Source: Polaribacter sp. Q13
Lineage (GTDB): Bacteria; Bacteroidota; Bacteroidia; Flavobacteriales; Flavobacteriaceae
Assembly (NCBI RefSeq): GCF_016858305.2
Contig: NZ_CP074436.1
Coordinates: 3,802,001-3,866,000 of the forward strand
Direction: 5' to 3'
Length of the DNA stretch: 64,000 nucleotides
Shown: piece by piece, positions 54,483 to 64,000 of the stretch
How positions within the stretch are numbered: position 1 is the stretch's first letter
Layout of the letters: each line of letters starts with the position of its first letter
Notes under the pieces: generated by a model
Databases searched by the model: none
Seen by the model: the letters and a program-made list of their open reading frames with translations, nothing else
What the model was told of the DNA's origin: nothing
Program-made: the position numbers and the translations under genes

Positions 54483-57458
54483 TTAATTATTTTTTTCTTC
54501 TTTTTTAGAGGTATCAAACATAATTGGTGTTGCCACAAATAATGATGAATATGTACCTACAACTACTCCAATAATTAAGGCAAACATAAATCCTTTAATA
54601 GAATCTCCTCCAAATAAGAAGATTGCTAACATTACTAATAATGTTGTTAAAGAGGTGTTTATTGTTCGTCCTAGAGTAGAGCTTAATGCTTTGTCTACAA
54701 CCTCGCTATATTTCCAGTTTGGGTGTGTTCCTGTAAATTCTCTAACTCTATCAAAAATTACTACCGTATCATTTATGGAGTACCCGACCACTGTTAGAAT
54801 TGCAGCAATAAATGATTGACCTATTTCCATATCAAAAGGCATAAATTTATATAAGATAGAAAATAAACCTAATACAATTAATACATCATGAAAAACGGCA
54901 ACTACTGCACCAATACTAAATGATATTTTTCTAAATCTTAATAAGATGTATAAGAATACCACTAATAAAGAACCAAAAACGGCATATAATGCTGATGTTT
55001 TAATATCATCTGCAATGGTTGGTTCTACTTTCATATAACTCATTACACCAGAACCTTCTTTTTCGAAACCTGGTTTAAAGTTTTTGTACGTAGTATTTCC
55101 TAAATAAGGTTTTAAACCTGTAAATAAAGCAGTCTGAACTTGGTCATCTACATCTTGTCCTTCTTCATCAATTTTATAAACAGTTGTTATTTTTAATTGA
55201 TGATCAGAACCGTACGTTTTTACTTCTGGAGCTGTACCAAAAGCATCTTTTAAGGTAGAAGCAACTTCTGTCGCGTTCATTGTTTGATCGAAACGAACAA
55301 CATAAGAACGTCCTCCTTTAAAGTCTACACCTTGCTTTAACCCGATAGAGAAAATAGAAATGATACCTGCAACAATAATAGATCCAGAAATGAAATATGC
55401 AATTTTACGTTTTCTTAAGAACTCTACATTTATATTTTGGAACCATCCTTTAGAGATAGAAGTATTAAAAGTTAAACTGTTTCCTTTATTAATAGATCTG
55501 TCAATTAACAAACGAGTAATAAATACCGCTGTAAATAATGAGGTTAAAATACCAATCATTAATGTTAAAGCAAAACCTTTAATTGGTCCTGTTCCAAAAA
55601 CATATAAGATAATACCAGTTAATAAAGTTGTAATATTTGCATCAATAATTGCAGATAAAGCTCCTTTAATAGAGAAACCTTCATCTACAGATTGTTTTAA
55701 TCCTTTTTTTATGGCTAAACTTTCTTTAATCCTCTCAAAGATAATAACGTTTGCATCTACAGACATACCAATAGTTAAGATAATACCAGCAATACCAGGT
55801 AATGTTAACACGGCGTTGAAAGAAGCTAAAATTCCGAAGATAAATAAGATGTTTACAGCTAAAGCGATATCTGCATACAAACCAGCTTTACCATAGTATA
55901 AAATCATCCAAACTAAAACTAATAAAATAGCTAAACCAAAAGATTGAATACTGTGATCTATAGATTCTTGTCCTAAAGATGGCCCAACAACTTCTGCTTG
56001 AATTATTCTAGCTGCAGCTGGTAATTTACCTGCTTTTAAAACGGTAGCAATATCTTCTGCTTCTGTAATAGTCATACTTCCACCAGAAATAGATGTTCTA
56101 CCCCCTGTAATAGGATTGTTAACCGAAGGAGCAGTGTACACATAGTTGTCTAATACAACAGCAACAAATTTACCTTGGTTTTCGGTAGTCATTTTTGCCC
56201 ATTGTTTAGTCCCAGAACTATTCATAGTCATACTAACCTCTGGTTTATTCATTTGGTCAAATACTTGAGAAGCATCTAAAATAACATCACCCTCAATATT
56301 CGCTTTACCACTGCGGCTTCCTTTAATGGCATATAAACCAATTAATTCTGTTCCGTCTGTTCCTTTGTTAGATTTATAATCCCATAAGAATTTAACGTAT
56401 TTTAATTCTTTAGGTAATAATGCTTTAACTTCTTTTCTTTTTAATAAACTATTTACAGTAGCAGTATCTAAAACTCTAGCTTGTGCAACTAAAGAACTCA
56501 TTTGTTGTTGAGATTGTGCTACGTTAGGAAATAAATAAGTAAAAAGATTTTTTTGATTTACACTTGTAGAATCTTTTGTTTCTCCTAATAAATCATCAAT
56601 ATCATCTGTTTTAGTAGAATCTACAGCTTTTTTTAGAACGGTGTTGTCTTTTAAAAGTTCTGCAACTTTAGCATTTGCAGTAAAAAAGTAATTTTGAACT
56701 TCTGCATTTGTATATACTTCCCAAAACTGTAATTCTGCTTTACTAGTAATTAAACGAGTAACACGCTCAATATCTTTAGCACCTGGCAATTCAATCTGAA
56801 TTCTACCAGAGTTTCCAATTCTTTGAATGTTTGGTTGTGTAACACCAAATTTATCAATTCTACTTCTTAATACTTCAAAAGCAGTACCAATAGAACTGTT
56901 AATTTCTTCTTGTAATGTTTCTTTTACAGTAGCATTTGCTTCATTAAAAGTGATTTTTTCGCTTAAAGCTTTTGTTCCAAAAATAGAAGGATCACTTAAT
57001 TTCGTATCGCCAGCAACTTTTTCAAATTCTTCAAAGAATAAGTCTAAATATGTAGCATTACTGTTTTTTTGAGCTTCGTCTGCAGCGTCTAAGGCTTTGT
57101 TAAAAGCAACGTTTTTAGAATCGTTAGCTAAGCTTTTTAAAACTTCTTTTACAGATACTTGTAAAATAGCGTTAATACCACCTTTTAAATCTAGACCAAG
57201 ATTCATCTCTTTGTCTTTAACATCATTGTAGCTGTAAGATGTAATACCTAAATTAATGATGTCTTTGTTTGCAACACTGTCTAAGTACTTTCTTTCAAAA
57301 GCAGCTTTCTGTCTTGAATCAATATTATCACCTTTACTTTCTGCATAACTAATTGCATTATCTTCTACTTTGGTAGCTAAGAATGTAAATGATAATTGGT
57401 ATAAACTCACTAATCCAAAAAGGATAGCAAATAACTTTATAAGTCCTTTATTCTGCAT
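54483..57458 (-). CDS. secDF: Protein translocase subunit SecDF (SecD-SecF fusion)
   Basis: 991 residues. SecD half: DKEMNLGLDLKGGINAI, RIQIELPGAKD, the P1 head, LPAAARIIQAEVVGPSLG and GMSVDANVIIFERIKE. SecF half: IGLKQGVDFKGGRSYVV, VGYSINDTVVIFDRVRE and LLVMLAIFLFGG. It has twelve membrane segments in two blocks of six, and large periplasmic loops. It uses the proton gradient to pull exported proteins through SecYEG. The fusion is usual in this phylum. Confidence 0.97.
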   Translation of the reverse strand: MQNKGLIKLFAILFGLVSLYQLSFTFLATKVEDNAISYAESKGDNIDSRQKAAFERKYLDSVANKDIINLGITSYSYNDVKDKEMNLGLDLKGGINAILQVSVKEVLKSLANDSKNVAFNKALDAADEAQKNSNATYLDLFFEEFEKVAGDTKLSDPSIFGTKALSEKITFNEANATVKETLQEEINSSIGTAFEVLRSRIDKFGVTQPNIQRIGNSGRIQIELPGAKDIERVTRLITSKAELQFWEVYTNAEVQNYFFTANAKVAELLKDNTVLKKAVDSTKTDDIDDLLGETKDSTSVNQKNLFTYLFPNVAQSQQQMSSLVAQARVLDTATVNSLLKRKEVKALLPKELKYVKFLWDYKSNKGTDGTELIGLYAIKGSRSGKANIEGDVILDASQVFDQMNKPEVSMTMNSSGTKQWAKMTTENQGKFVAVVLDNYVYTAPSVNNPITGGRTSISGGSMTITEAEDIATVLKAGKLPAAARIIQAEVVGPSLGQESIDHSIQSFGLAILLVLVWMILYYGKAGLYADIALAVNILFIFGILASFNAVLTLPGIAGIILTIGMSVDANVIIFERIKESLAIKKGLKQSVDEGFSIKGALSAIIDANITTLLTGIILYVFGTGPIKGFALTLMIGILTSLFTAVFITRLLIDRSINKGNSLTFNTSISKGWFQNINVEFLRKRKIAYFISGSIIVAGIISIFSIGLKQGVDFKGGRSYVVRFDQTMNATEVASTLKDAFGTAPEVKTYGSDHQLKITTVYKIDEEGQDVDDQVQTALFTGLKPYLGNTTYKNFKPGFEKEGSGVMSYMKVEPTIADDIKTSALYAVFGSLLVVFLYILLRFRKISFSIGAVVAVFHDVLIVLGLFSILYKFMPFDMEIGQSFIAAILTVVGYSINDTVVIFDRVREFTGTHPNWKYSEVVDKALSSTLGRTINTSLTTLLVMLAIFLFGGDSIKGFMFALIIGVVVGTYSSLFVATPIMFDTSKKEEKNN

Positions 57459-57495
57459 TTTATATGTATTTTATAATCAAATTTTTAAAAACGAG

Positions 57496-57503
57496 CAAAT
57501 ATA
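57496..57503 (-). promoter_or_regulatory. -7 promoter element of secDF
   Basis: TATATTTG on the minus strand, 38 bp upstream of the secDF ATG. Confidence 0.55.
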
Positions 57504-57615
57504 TAGTTTCTCGTAAAACCTGACAATTATTTTTGTTGATTGTTTTTTGTTATTATGAGTTTGGTACTCATGATTTTAAAGTAGTATTTTTAAAATGTAA
57601 ATGAATACATTTTTT

Positions 57616-58218
57616 TTAGCTATAGAAGCTTTGCGGACCTGCTCTAACTTCAGGTTCATTGTAAGAAGTTCTATCCTTTATAAAAGGATGATTTTTATGG
57701 ATTTTATAAGAATTTTTAAAGAGTTGATTTTCTTTGTATTGCGTTGTTTTTTTTACGAAAGCAACATAATTAAAAGTGCTAATTTTATCAGAATAATATT
57801 TAACATCAAGAACAAAATTGAAATCAGAATTAGAAATATCACTTTGGTTGGTTAACTCATGAATATCAATATTGTAATTAGAAGAATGCTTGTTTTTTTC
57901 TTTATGATCAGAACTTTGATTTAAAACTAAGTTATGATCCTTGTAAAGCTCTTCTTTAATGTTGTTAATATGAGAAGTACTATAGTACGAAATTTTTAAG
58001 GTACCGTTGTGTGTCTTATTAATTTGAATATTTGCAACACCAATTGCTAGTAGTTTTTCTTTTACTTCGGCTATTGTGTTATCTATGTCTTTTTTGTTGA
58101 TTTTTACATCAACAAATTCAAGAACAATTTCTTGATTAGGTAAAGTAACCTCCTCGTGAAACGCTCCGAAACAAATAAATAGTAAGAATAAAGTACAGAT
58201 GTACCATTTTGCCTTCAT
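57616..58218 (-). CDS. Exported protein of unknown function
   Basis: 200 residues. An N-terminal hydrophobic stretch (WYICTLFLLFICFGAF) looks like a signal peptide. The mature part is hydrophilic, with EIVLEFVDVKINKKDIDNTIAEVKEKLLAIGVANIQI, a small alpha/beta unit resembling one subdomain of SecD-like or ferredoxin-like folds, and a long polar middle (SSDHKEKNKHSSNYNIDIHEL). I do not recognise the family. A plus-strand frame (57601-57855) overlaps it; the minus frame is favoured by length, signal peptide and an adjacent promoter. Possibly regulated with recQ, 50 bp upstream. Confidence 0.62.
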   Translation of the reverse strand: MKAKWYICTLFLLFICFGAFHEEVTLPNQEIVLEFVDVKINKKDIDNTIAEVKEKLLAIGVANIQINKTHNGTLKISYYSTSHINNIKEELYKDHNLVLNQSSDHKEKNKHSSNYNIDIHELTNQSDISNSDFNFVLDVKYYSDKISTFNYVAFVKKTTQYKENQLFKNSYKIHKNHPFIKDRTSYNEPEVRAGPQSFYS

Positions 58219-58222
58219 ACGT

Positions 58223-58230
58223 CAAATATA
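58223..58230 (-). promoter_or_regulatory. -7 promoter element of the exported-protein gene
   Basis: TATATTTG on the minus strand, ending 5 bp before the ATG at 58218, so the mRNA would have almost no leader. Confidence 0.5.
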
Positions 58231-58267
58231 TAAAAAAGATTGCGTTATGGTTGTGCGATCATACATC

Positions 58268-60379
58268 TTATTCATTTTTTAAAATTAATGTAATACTTAA
58301 CCTTATTTCCCCATAAGAAATTTCTTCGTTTAGTTTGTCGTAAATGGGTTTCAATTCTATTTTTCTTTCCAATTCATTAAAAGCAATTCGTACTTTATCT
58401 ACAACTTCTTTATCTACAAGTTCTTCTAAATCCACTTCTTTGCCTTCCATATATAATTGTGATAGATGTGAAAAAATGGTGGTAATAGATAAACTTCTTT
58501 CTTGGGCAATTTCGGCTGGTTTTAAACCTTTTTTAAATAAATTAAATGTGTTTTGAATGGTGCTAATTTTTCTCGGTTTCGCTACATTTTTAAAGGTACG
58601 AATCACACTCATAAATTCTTCACCATATTTTTCCATTTTGTTCATTCCAACTCCGGAAATTGCTAAAAATTCATTTTCTGTTGTAGGCAGTTCACTAGCC
58701 ATTAATTTTAGAGATTTGTCATTAAAAATAATATAAGCAGGCATTTTCTCTTCCTTGGCTATGGCGTATCGTATTTTTTTTAGCTCTGTAAATAGGTCCT
58801 TATTTACTGCTCCTTCTGTTGCTGTTTTTACTACTTTTTCTTTTTTCTTTTTATCTTTAGAGGCAATAGGAGTTGTTAAACGAATTGTTTTTTCTCCTTT
58901 TAAAACTTTCCACCCAATGGGTGATATTTTTAGAGCAGAATTTTCGCTGTACATAATTTCTATCAATCCTTGATTTGCCATTTGAATTACATAATCTCGC
59001 CAATCGAAAAAACTGACATCTTTTCCTATGCCGTACGTTTTTAGATTAAAATATTGTTTAGAATGGATGTCTGCATTATTACTTCCTCTTAACACGTTTA
59101 TTAACATGGTAATTCCATCTTTTTCACCCATTCTTGCAATTCCAGAAAGTGCTTTTTGTGTTAAAATAGTGCCTTCAAAGTCTTTTGGCGGATTTTCGCA
59201 AACATCACAATTGCCACAGTTTTCGGAAAGGTGTTCTCCAAAATAAGATAATAGTATTTTTCTTCTACACGATTTAGCTTCTGCAAATTGAAGCATTCTA
59301 TTTAATTTTTCTTTTTGCATGGCGGTATTTGCTCCGTCGTCTGCAAATTGACTATACAATACAAAATCTCTCATATTGTAATACAGTATGGTTTCTGATG
59401 GCAATCCATCTCTTCCTGCTCTTCCTATTTCTTGATAATAGCCTTCTAAGTTTTTTGGTAAATTGTAATGAATTACAAAACGAACATTAGATTTGTCAAT
59501 TCCCATTCCGAAAGCAATGGTAGCAACCACTATTTTTATATCATCATTTATAAAATCAGTTTGTGTACTTTCTCTTTCTTCATGATTCATTCCTGCATGA
59601 TAAAATGCTACAGAATGTCCTTCTGCTTTAAGATAACTGGCTACTTCTTCTGTATTTTTTCTACTTAAACAGTAAATAATACCACTTTCGTTTTTTCTTC
59701 GTTGTATAAAATTGGCAATTTCTTGTAGTTTTTTCTTTTTAGCGACTTGTCCTCTAACTTCTATGCTTAAATTTTTTCGATCAAAAGAAGAGATAAATAA
59801 TTTAGAATTTTTTAAACCTAATTGTTCTTCAATATCTTTTCTAGCAGATTTATCCGCGGTAGCGGTTAATGCCATAAAAGGTATTTCTGGTAAAGAGTTT
59901 CTAAAATGTTTTAATTGTGTGTATTCTGGTCTAAAATCATGTCCCCACATACTAACACAATGTGCTTCATCAATAGCTACTAATTTTATGTTTAATTCTT
60001 TTAACCAAGTGTTGCTTACGGATATTAATTTTTCTGGGGATAAATAAAGTAGTTGTAATTCTCCATTAATTGCTCTGCCAATTACATCGTTTTCTTCTTG
60101 TGGAGAAATAGAACTGTTAAAAAAATCGGCTTTTATTCCGTTAGATTTTAGCGCTTGTACTTGATCTTTCATTAAAGATATAAGCGGTGAAACTACAATG
60201 GTAATTCCATCAAAAATTAATGCAGGAATTTGGAAGCAAATAGATTTTCCTCCTCCAGTTGGCATTAAAACAAAACTGTCTTTTCCGTCTATAGTTCTGG
60301 TGATAATTTCTTCCTGTAAAGGACGGAAATTTTCATAACCATATACATTTTTTAATAGTGTATGTATTTGTTTTTTCAA
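58268..60379 (-). CDS. recQ: ATP-dependent DNA helicase RecQ
   Basis: 703 residues. Helicase core: MPTGGGKSICFQIPAL (I), LVAIDEAHCVSMWGHDFRPEY (II, DEAH), MALTATADK (III), IVATIAFGMGIDKSNVRFVIHY (V) and YQEIGRAGRDG (VI). A zinc site (SYFGEHLSENCGNCDVC) and the RQC winged helix follow, then an HRDC domain (about 520-600) and an extra C-terminal helix-turn-helix (LKPAEIAQERSLSITTIFSHL). It unwinds DNA in recombination repair. Confidence 0.96.
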   Translation of the reverse strand: MKKQIHTLLKNVYGYENFRPLQEEIITRTIDGKDSFVLMPTGGGKSICFQIPALIFDGITIVVSPLISLMKDQVQALKSNGIKADFFNSSISPQEENDVIGRAINGELQLLYLSPEKLISVSNTWLKELNIKLVAIDEAHCVSMWGHDFRPEYTQLKHFRNSLPEIPFMALTATADKSARKDIEEQLGLKNSKLFISSFDRKNLSIEVRGQVAKKKKLQEIANFIQRRKNESGIIYCLSRKNTEEVASYLKAEGHSVAFYHAGMNHEERESTQTDFINDDIKIVVATIAFGMGIDKSNVRFVIHYNLPKNLEGYYQEIGRAGRDGLPSETILYYNMRDFVLYSQFADDGANTAMQKEKLNRMLQFAEAKSCRRKILLSYFGEHLSENCGNCDVCENPPKDFEGTILTQKALSGIARMGEKDGITMLINVLRGSNNADIHSKQYFNLKTYGIGKDVSFFDWRDYVIQMANQGLIEIMYSENSALKISPIGWKVLKGEKTIRLTTPIASKDKKKKEKVVKTATEGAVNKDLFTELKKIRYAIAKEEKMPAYIIFNDKSLKLMASELPTTENEFLAISGVGMNKMEKYGEEFMSVIRTFKNVAKPRKISTIQNTFNLFKKGLKPAEIAQERSLSITTIFSHLSQLYMEGKEVDLEELVDKEVVDKVRIAFNELERKIELKPIYDKLNEEISYGEIRLSITLILKNE

Positions 60380-60398
60380 TTTTTAAGCAATTAGGTAA

Positions 60399-60406
60399 CA
60401 AATATA
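60399..60406 (-). promoter_or_regulatory. -7 promoter element of recQ
   Basis: TATATTTG on the minus strand, 20 bp upstream of the recQ ATG. Confidence 0.55.
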
Positions 60407-60468
60407 CGTGTTTTACATTTTTGAAAATAGATAAGATGTTTATTTGAATTACAGAAAATAGGGGCGTA

Positions 60469-60501
60469 AAAAAGCCTCAAAGAAGATCTTTGAGGCTTTT
60501 T
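60469..60501 (-). terminator. Intrinsic terminator after mdh
   Basis: A 15-bp perfect stem AAAAAGCCTCAAAGA / TCTTTGAGGCTTTTT with a 3-nt loop, between mdh and recQ. The T-rich arm works in both directions. Confidence 0.88.
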
Positions 60502-60540
60502 GCATTTTAGAAAATATATTGAGTAAGCTTTTAAGGCTTA

Positions 60541-61467
60541 TTACAATTCTAATAATCCGTTTGTTTTAGAAACACCTTCTGCAGATTTTTGCATGTGAGC
60601 TTTTTCAGTATCAGTTAAGCTAATCTCTACAATGCTTTCAATTCCGTTTTTACCTAAAACAACAGGTACACCAATACAAAGGTCATTTAAACCATATTCA
60701 CCTTCTAATAAAGTAGAACAAGGGAAAACTTTCTTTTGGTCGCAAGCAATTGCTTGTACTAAAGCGCTTACTGCAGCACCTGGAGCATACCAAGCAGAAG
60801 TACCTAATAAACCAGTTAAGGTTGCACCACCAACTTTAGTGTCTTGCATAACTTGTTCTAATCTTTCTTCAGAAATAAATTCTGAAACAGGAACAGAGTT
60901 ACGAGTAGCTAAACGAGTTAAAGGAACCATACCTACATCAGAGTGACCACCAATTACCATACCATCAACATCAGAAATAGGTGCTCCTAAAGCTTCTGCT
61001 AATCTGTATTTAAAACGAGCTGAGTCTAATGCTCCACCCATTCCAATAATTCTGTTTTTAGGTAATCCTGTAGTTTTATGAACTAAATAAGTCATAGTAT
61101 CCATAGGATTAGAAACCACAATAATAATTGTGTTTGGAGAGTGTTCTATTAAATTAGATGAAACTGTTTTTACAATTCCTGCGTTTATTCCAATTAATTC
61201 TTCACGAGTCATTCCTGGCTTACGTGGAATACCAGAGGTAATTACACAAACATCAGAATTTGCTGTTTTAGAATAATCATTTGTACTTCCAGAGATTTTG
61301 GTATCAAAACCATTTAAAGAAGCTGTTTGCATTAAGTCCATTGCTTTTCCTTCTGCAAAACCTTCTTTAATGTCTAAGATAACAACTTCTGAAGCGAAGT
61401 CTTTAATTGCGATGTATTCTGCACAACTTGCACCTACTGCACCTGCTCCTACTACGGTAACTTTCAT
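60541..61467 (-). CDS. mdh: Malate dehydrogenase
   Basis: 308 residues from the ATG at 61467 (MKVTVVGAGAVGASCAEYIA). The enzyme is of the LDH-like MDH type: NAD loop GAGAVG, ITSGIPRKPGMTREELI with the substrate-binding Arg pair, VVSNPMDTMTYL, and the catalytic His in IGGHSDVGMVPLTR. It oxidises malate to oxaloacetate in the TCA cycle. A longer open frame begins at 61509, but a -7 element (61507-61514) covers that start. Confidence 0.96.
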   Translation of the reverse strand: MKVTVVGAGAVGASCAEYIAIKDFASEVVILDIKEGFAEGKAMDLMQTASLNGFDTKISGSTNDYSKTANSDVCVITSGIPRKPGMTREELIGINAGIVKTVSSNLIEHSPNTIIIVVSNPMDTMTYLVHKTTGLPKNRIIGMGGALDSARFKYRLAEALGAPISDVDGMVIGGHSDVGMVPLTRLATRNSVPVSEFISEERLEQVMQDTKVGGATLTGLLGTSAWYAPGAAVSALVQAIACDQKKVFPCSTLLEGEYGLNDLCIGVPVVLGKNGIESIVEISLTDTEKAHMQKSAEGVSKTNGLLEL

Positions 61468-61506
61468 ATTTATTATTTTTAGATTTATAATCAATTTTAA
61501 CTCTAA

Positions 61507-61514
61507 CAAAAGTA
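61507..61514 (-). promoter_or_regulatory. -7 promoter element of mdh
   Basis: TACTTTTG on the minus strand, 40 bp upstream of the chosen ATG. Confidence 0.55.
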
Positions 61515-61550
61515 CGAAATTTACTTAAGTTTTAATTGCTAAAAAAGTAA

Positions 61551-61575
61551 AAAGACACCTTAATAGTGTGTCTTT
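61551..61575 (-). terminator. Intrinsic terminator after the DUF6588-like gene
   Basis: An 8-bp stem AAAGACAC / GTGTCTTT with a 9-nt loop and an A-rich left flank, between the gene ending at 61600 and mdh. Confidence 0.7.
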
Positions 61576-61599
61576 CTACGAAATGGATTTCGAACTATT

Positions 61600-62661
61600 T
61601 TATCTGATGCTAAATGCAATACCTGCATTTACCGTGTTGTATTCTTGTAGTGTATAACTTCCAAAAATCTTAAAGAAACCAAAACTTAATCTTGCTCCGA
61701 TTGTAGATGTTAATCCACCAACTTTGTAGTTTAAGTTTAAAGGGTCTACAAGTGTTTTTCGGTATGTTTGACCAAGTCCTCCTGAATATTCTAATTCGTA
61801 AGTTCCGTTTATGTTTAAAGAAGAAGAGCCGCTAACGTATCCAATACCACCATAAACATTTATAAAAGGGAAGTTTAATGAAGCTAAAGCTTGTACTGTG
61901 TAAGAATCTAATTTTAATTCTCCTAAACCGTCAGTTATGGTTACTCCATTTTCGTTAGGATCGTCTATAGTACTTGTAACTGTCATATTCGTAAAAGCAC
62001 CCATTATTGAAACATGAAGAGGTAACTTGTCTAAAGGGCCAAACCAATCGGTAATTTCTTTTTTAATTCCTAAACCAAATAATTTTCCTTTTACATCATC
62101 GCTACCTACTTCTGGTATAACACGTACAGTTGCTTCAAATTGATAAGGTAGGCCTAAGCTTATTTGTACTGATGGAGTTGGTGCTGCGTTTAAAGGTAAA
62201 TCGTCTCCAAAACCATCTGGCATTGTAAAGTTTCTCACTAATTCTGGGTGGATACCATTATTTATAGTAGGGTCTGAGTTTGCAGGTATGGTTACCTCAA
62301 AACCATTTTGTAAAGCACTATCACCACTCCCTAAAACGGTAGGAGAAGTAATTGGGTTTTGTGTAATTTTATCGGATAAGTTTAATGAATTTACATTAAA
62401 GATTTCTTTATCAGATGGAACAAGGGAAAGATTAGCGCCTATTGTGATGTCAAAACCTAGTGTTTTGTGAACTTTTGCTGTATGAAACCAACCGCTGCTC
62501 ATCCCGTAAATAAAGCCTTCTGCTACTGGTTTTAAATAAGCTTCTGTAAGTAGGTTTGCGTCTGAAATATCGGCAAAAAGAATGTTCTCTAAACCATCTT
62601 GAGCTTTTGCGTTAAATGCTAAGGCGAATACGCCGATAAAAATTAAAATACTCTTTTTCAT
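61600..62661 (-). CDS. DUF6588 family outer-membrane-type protein
   Basis: 353 residues. Signal peptide to about residue 20 (FALAFNAKAQ). The mature protein is rich in alternating beta strands (SVQISLGLPYQFEATVRVIP, NYKVGGLTSTIGARLSFGFFKIFGSYTLQEYNTVNAGIAFSIR) and ends in an aromatic/hydrophobic strand, as outer-membrane beta-barrels do. LKPVAEGFIYGMSSGWFHTAKVHKTLGFDI near the start matches my memory of the DUF6588 family of Bacteroidota. Function unknown. Monocistronic. Confidence 0.75.
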   Translation of the reverse strand: MKKSILIFIGVFALAFNAKAQDGLENILFADISDANLLTEAYLKPVAEGFIYGMSSGWFHTAKVHKTLGFDITIGANLSLVPSDKEIFNVNSLNLSDKITQNPITSPTVLGSGDSALQNGFEVTIPANSDPTINNGIHPELVRNFTMPDGFGDDLPLNAAPTPSVQISLGLPYQFEATVRVIPEVGSDDVKGKLFGLGIKKEITDWFGPLDKLPLHVSIMGAFTNMTVTSTIDDPNENGVTITDGLGELKLDSYTVQALASLNFPFINVYGGIGYVSGSSSLNINGTYELEYSGGLGQTYRKTLVDPLNLNYKVGGLTSTIGARLSFGFFKIFGSYTLQEYNTVNAGIAFSIR

Positions 62662-63112
62662 GGTTAATGGGGTTTAGTTGGTAATTGGTTAAATGTTTGT
62701 TAATTTTTTTGCTAAAATAGATAAATAAATCAATAATAAAAGTTTAGAGTCATTATATTGGTTGTAAGAAGTCAAATTTCACTATATCTAGGTATTGATT
62801 TTTTTTAGTTTGATGAGGAATTTATAAGCATAATTTTAAAAAGACTTAGGTCTGCAATGCTAAAAAGATATAAGGTTTTATAAACTCATTTTATTTTATT
62901 CAGAATTTTAATCGACTCAAAATAAATTCTATGTAAAGAAATAAGGTAATTTAATTTTAGAATGTTGTGAAAATAGATTGAATTATTTTTAATGAAAAGT
63001 AATCGGAAAAGTAACGATTTATTGATTTGTAAAATGTTTAAATCAGTATTGCGTAGTTAACTAAAGTATTTGATGATTATAGTGGGGCTTGTAGCGAATT
63101 TCATCAAAAAAA
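62662..63112. other. Intergenic region, no feature recognised
   Basis: About 450 bp of AT-rich DNA between the outer-membrane protein gene and gyrB. I see no coding frame, hairpin cluster or promoter match in it. Confidence 0.6.
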
Positions 63113-63142
63113 ATACACATTCCTATTACTAGAAATGTGTAT
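63113..63142 (-). terminator. Intrinsic terminator after gyrB
   Basis: Stem ATACACATT / AATGTGTAT with a run of A's on the left (a T-run on the minus strand), 26 bp beyond the gyrB stop. Confidence 0.75.
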
Positions 63143-63167
63143 CATATAAATTATTTAGATAAAAATA

Positions 63168-64000
<833 letters not shown>

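Noticed and set aside
57601..57855. Plus-strand frame of 84 codons
   Set aside because: Overlaps the longer minus-strand gene with signal peptide and promoter; composition looks like an antisense shadow.

Overview
The window is AT-rich DNA from a member of the Bacteroidota, almost certainly a marine Flavobacteriaceae of the Polaribacter/Tenacibaculum type. The evidence is two proteins with type IX secretion C-terminal signals, a SecD-SecF fusion, an HPRT-adenylate kinase fusion, a long-tailed FtsZ, repeated Bacteroidota -7 promoter elements (TAnnTTTG), and a meso-DAP murein gene set in flavobacterial order. No rRNA, tRNA, CRISPR array, phage or intact insertion sequence was seen.

Layout. 1-8.2 kb is a patched accessory region. 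It holds the 5' part of an M16 zinc-protease lipoprotein gene, a GH2 glycosidase gene bracketed by an 80-bp direct repeat of the protease gene's own 5' end, an Rrf2 regulator with a hydrolase and an NAD(P)-binding protein sharing a TGTA-N11-TACA operator, a radical SAM gene, and decayed gene fragments. 8.4-15.6 kb carries galE, a sugar aminotransferase, a penicillin-acylase-type hydrolase, an RluA-type pseudouridine synthase, engB and an alpha/beta hydrolase. 15.7-31.2 kb is a complete-looking dcw operon (mraZ, rsmH, ftsL-like, PBP, murE, mraY, murD, ftsW, murG, murC, ftsQ, ftsA, ftsZ) with tandem MraZ boxes on its promoter and one strong terminator after ftsZ. murF and ddl are not in it.

31.3-45.3 kb is mixed metabolism and secretion: a large T9SS cargo protein, aspartate aminotransferase, a membrane desaturase, rsmG, a bile-acid-symporter-like carrier, a type I pullulanase with an extra helical tail, an SMP-30 protein, a TPR/T9SS protein and glutaminase. 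45.6-50.1 kb holds a RES-Xre toxin-antitoxin pair, class I FBP aldolase and lysS, separated by near-identical terminator/REP-like cassettes. 50.1-52.1 kb is largely non-coding. It has a strong small-RNA candidate with its own promoter and terminator, a structured repeat, a DUF456 gene, a dead blaI-like gene and a lipoprotein gene. 52.2-64 kb is housekeeping on the minus strand: obgE, the hpt-adk fusion, secDF, an exported protein of unknown function, recQ, mdh, an outer-membrane-type protein and the 3' part of gyrB.

The most notable non-protein signals are two unassigned small-RNA candidates (about 34.29-34.41 kb, with three C-tracts spaced exactly 13 nt apart, and 50.19-50.30 kb). There is also a structured repeat in two copies (34.5 and 50.4 kb) in which conserved flanks enclose a stem whose sequence changes while pairing is kept. 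Several starts were moved from the longest reading frame using the promoter position (lysS, mdh, rsmG, the aminotransferase, the acylase). murE was extended to a CTG start that a plain ORF caller would miss.
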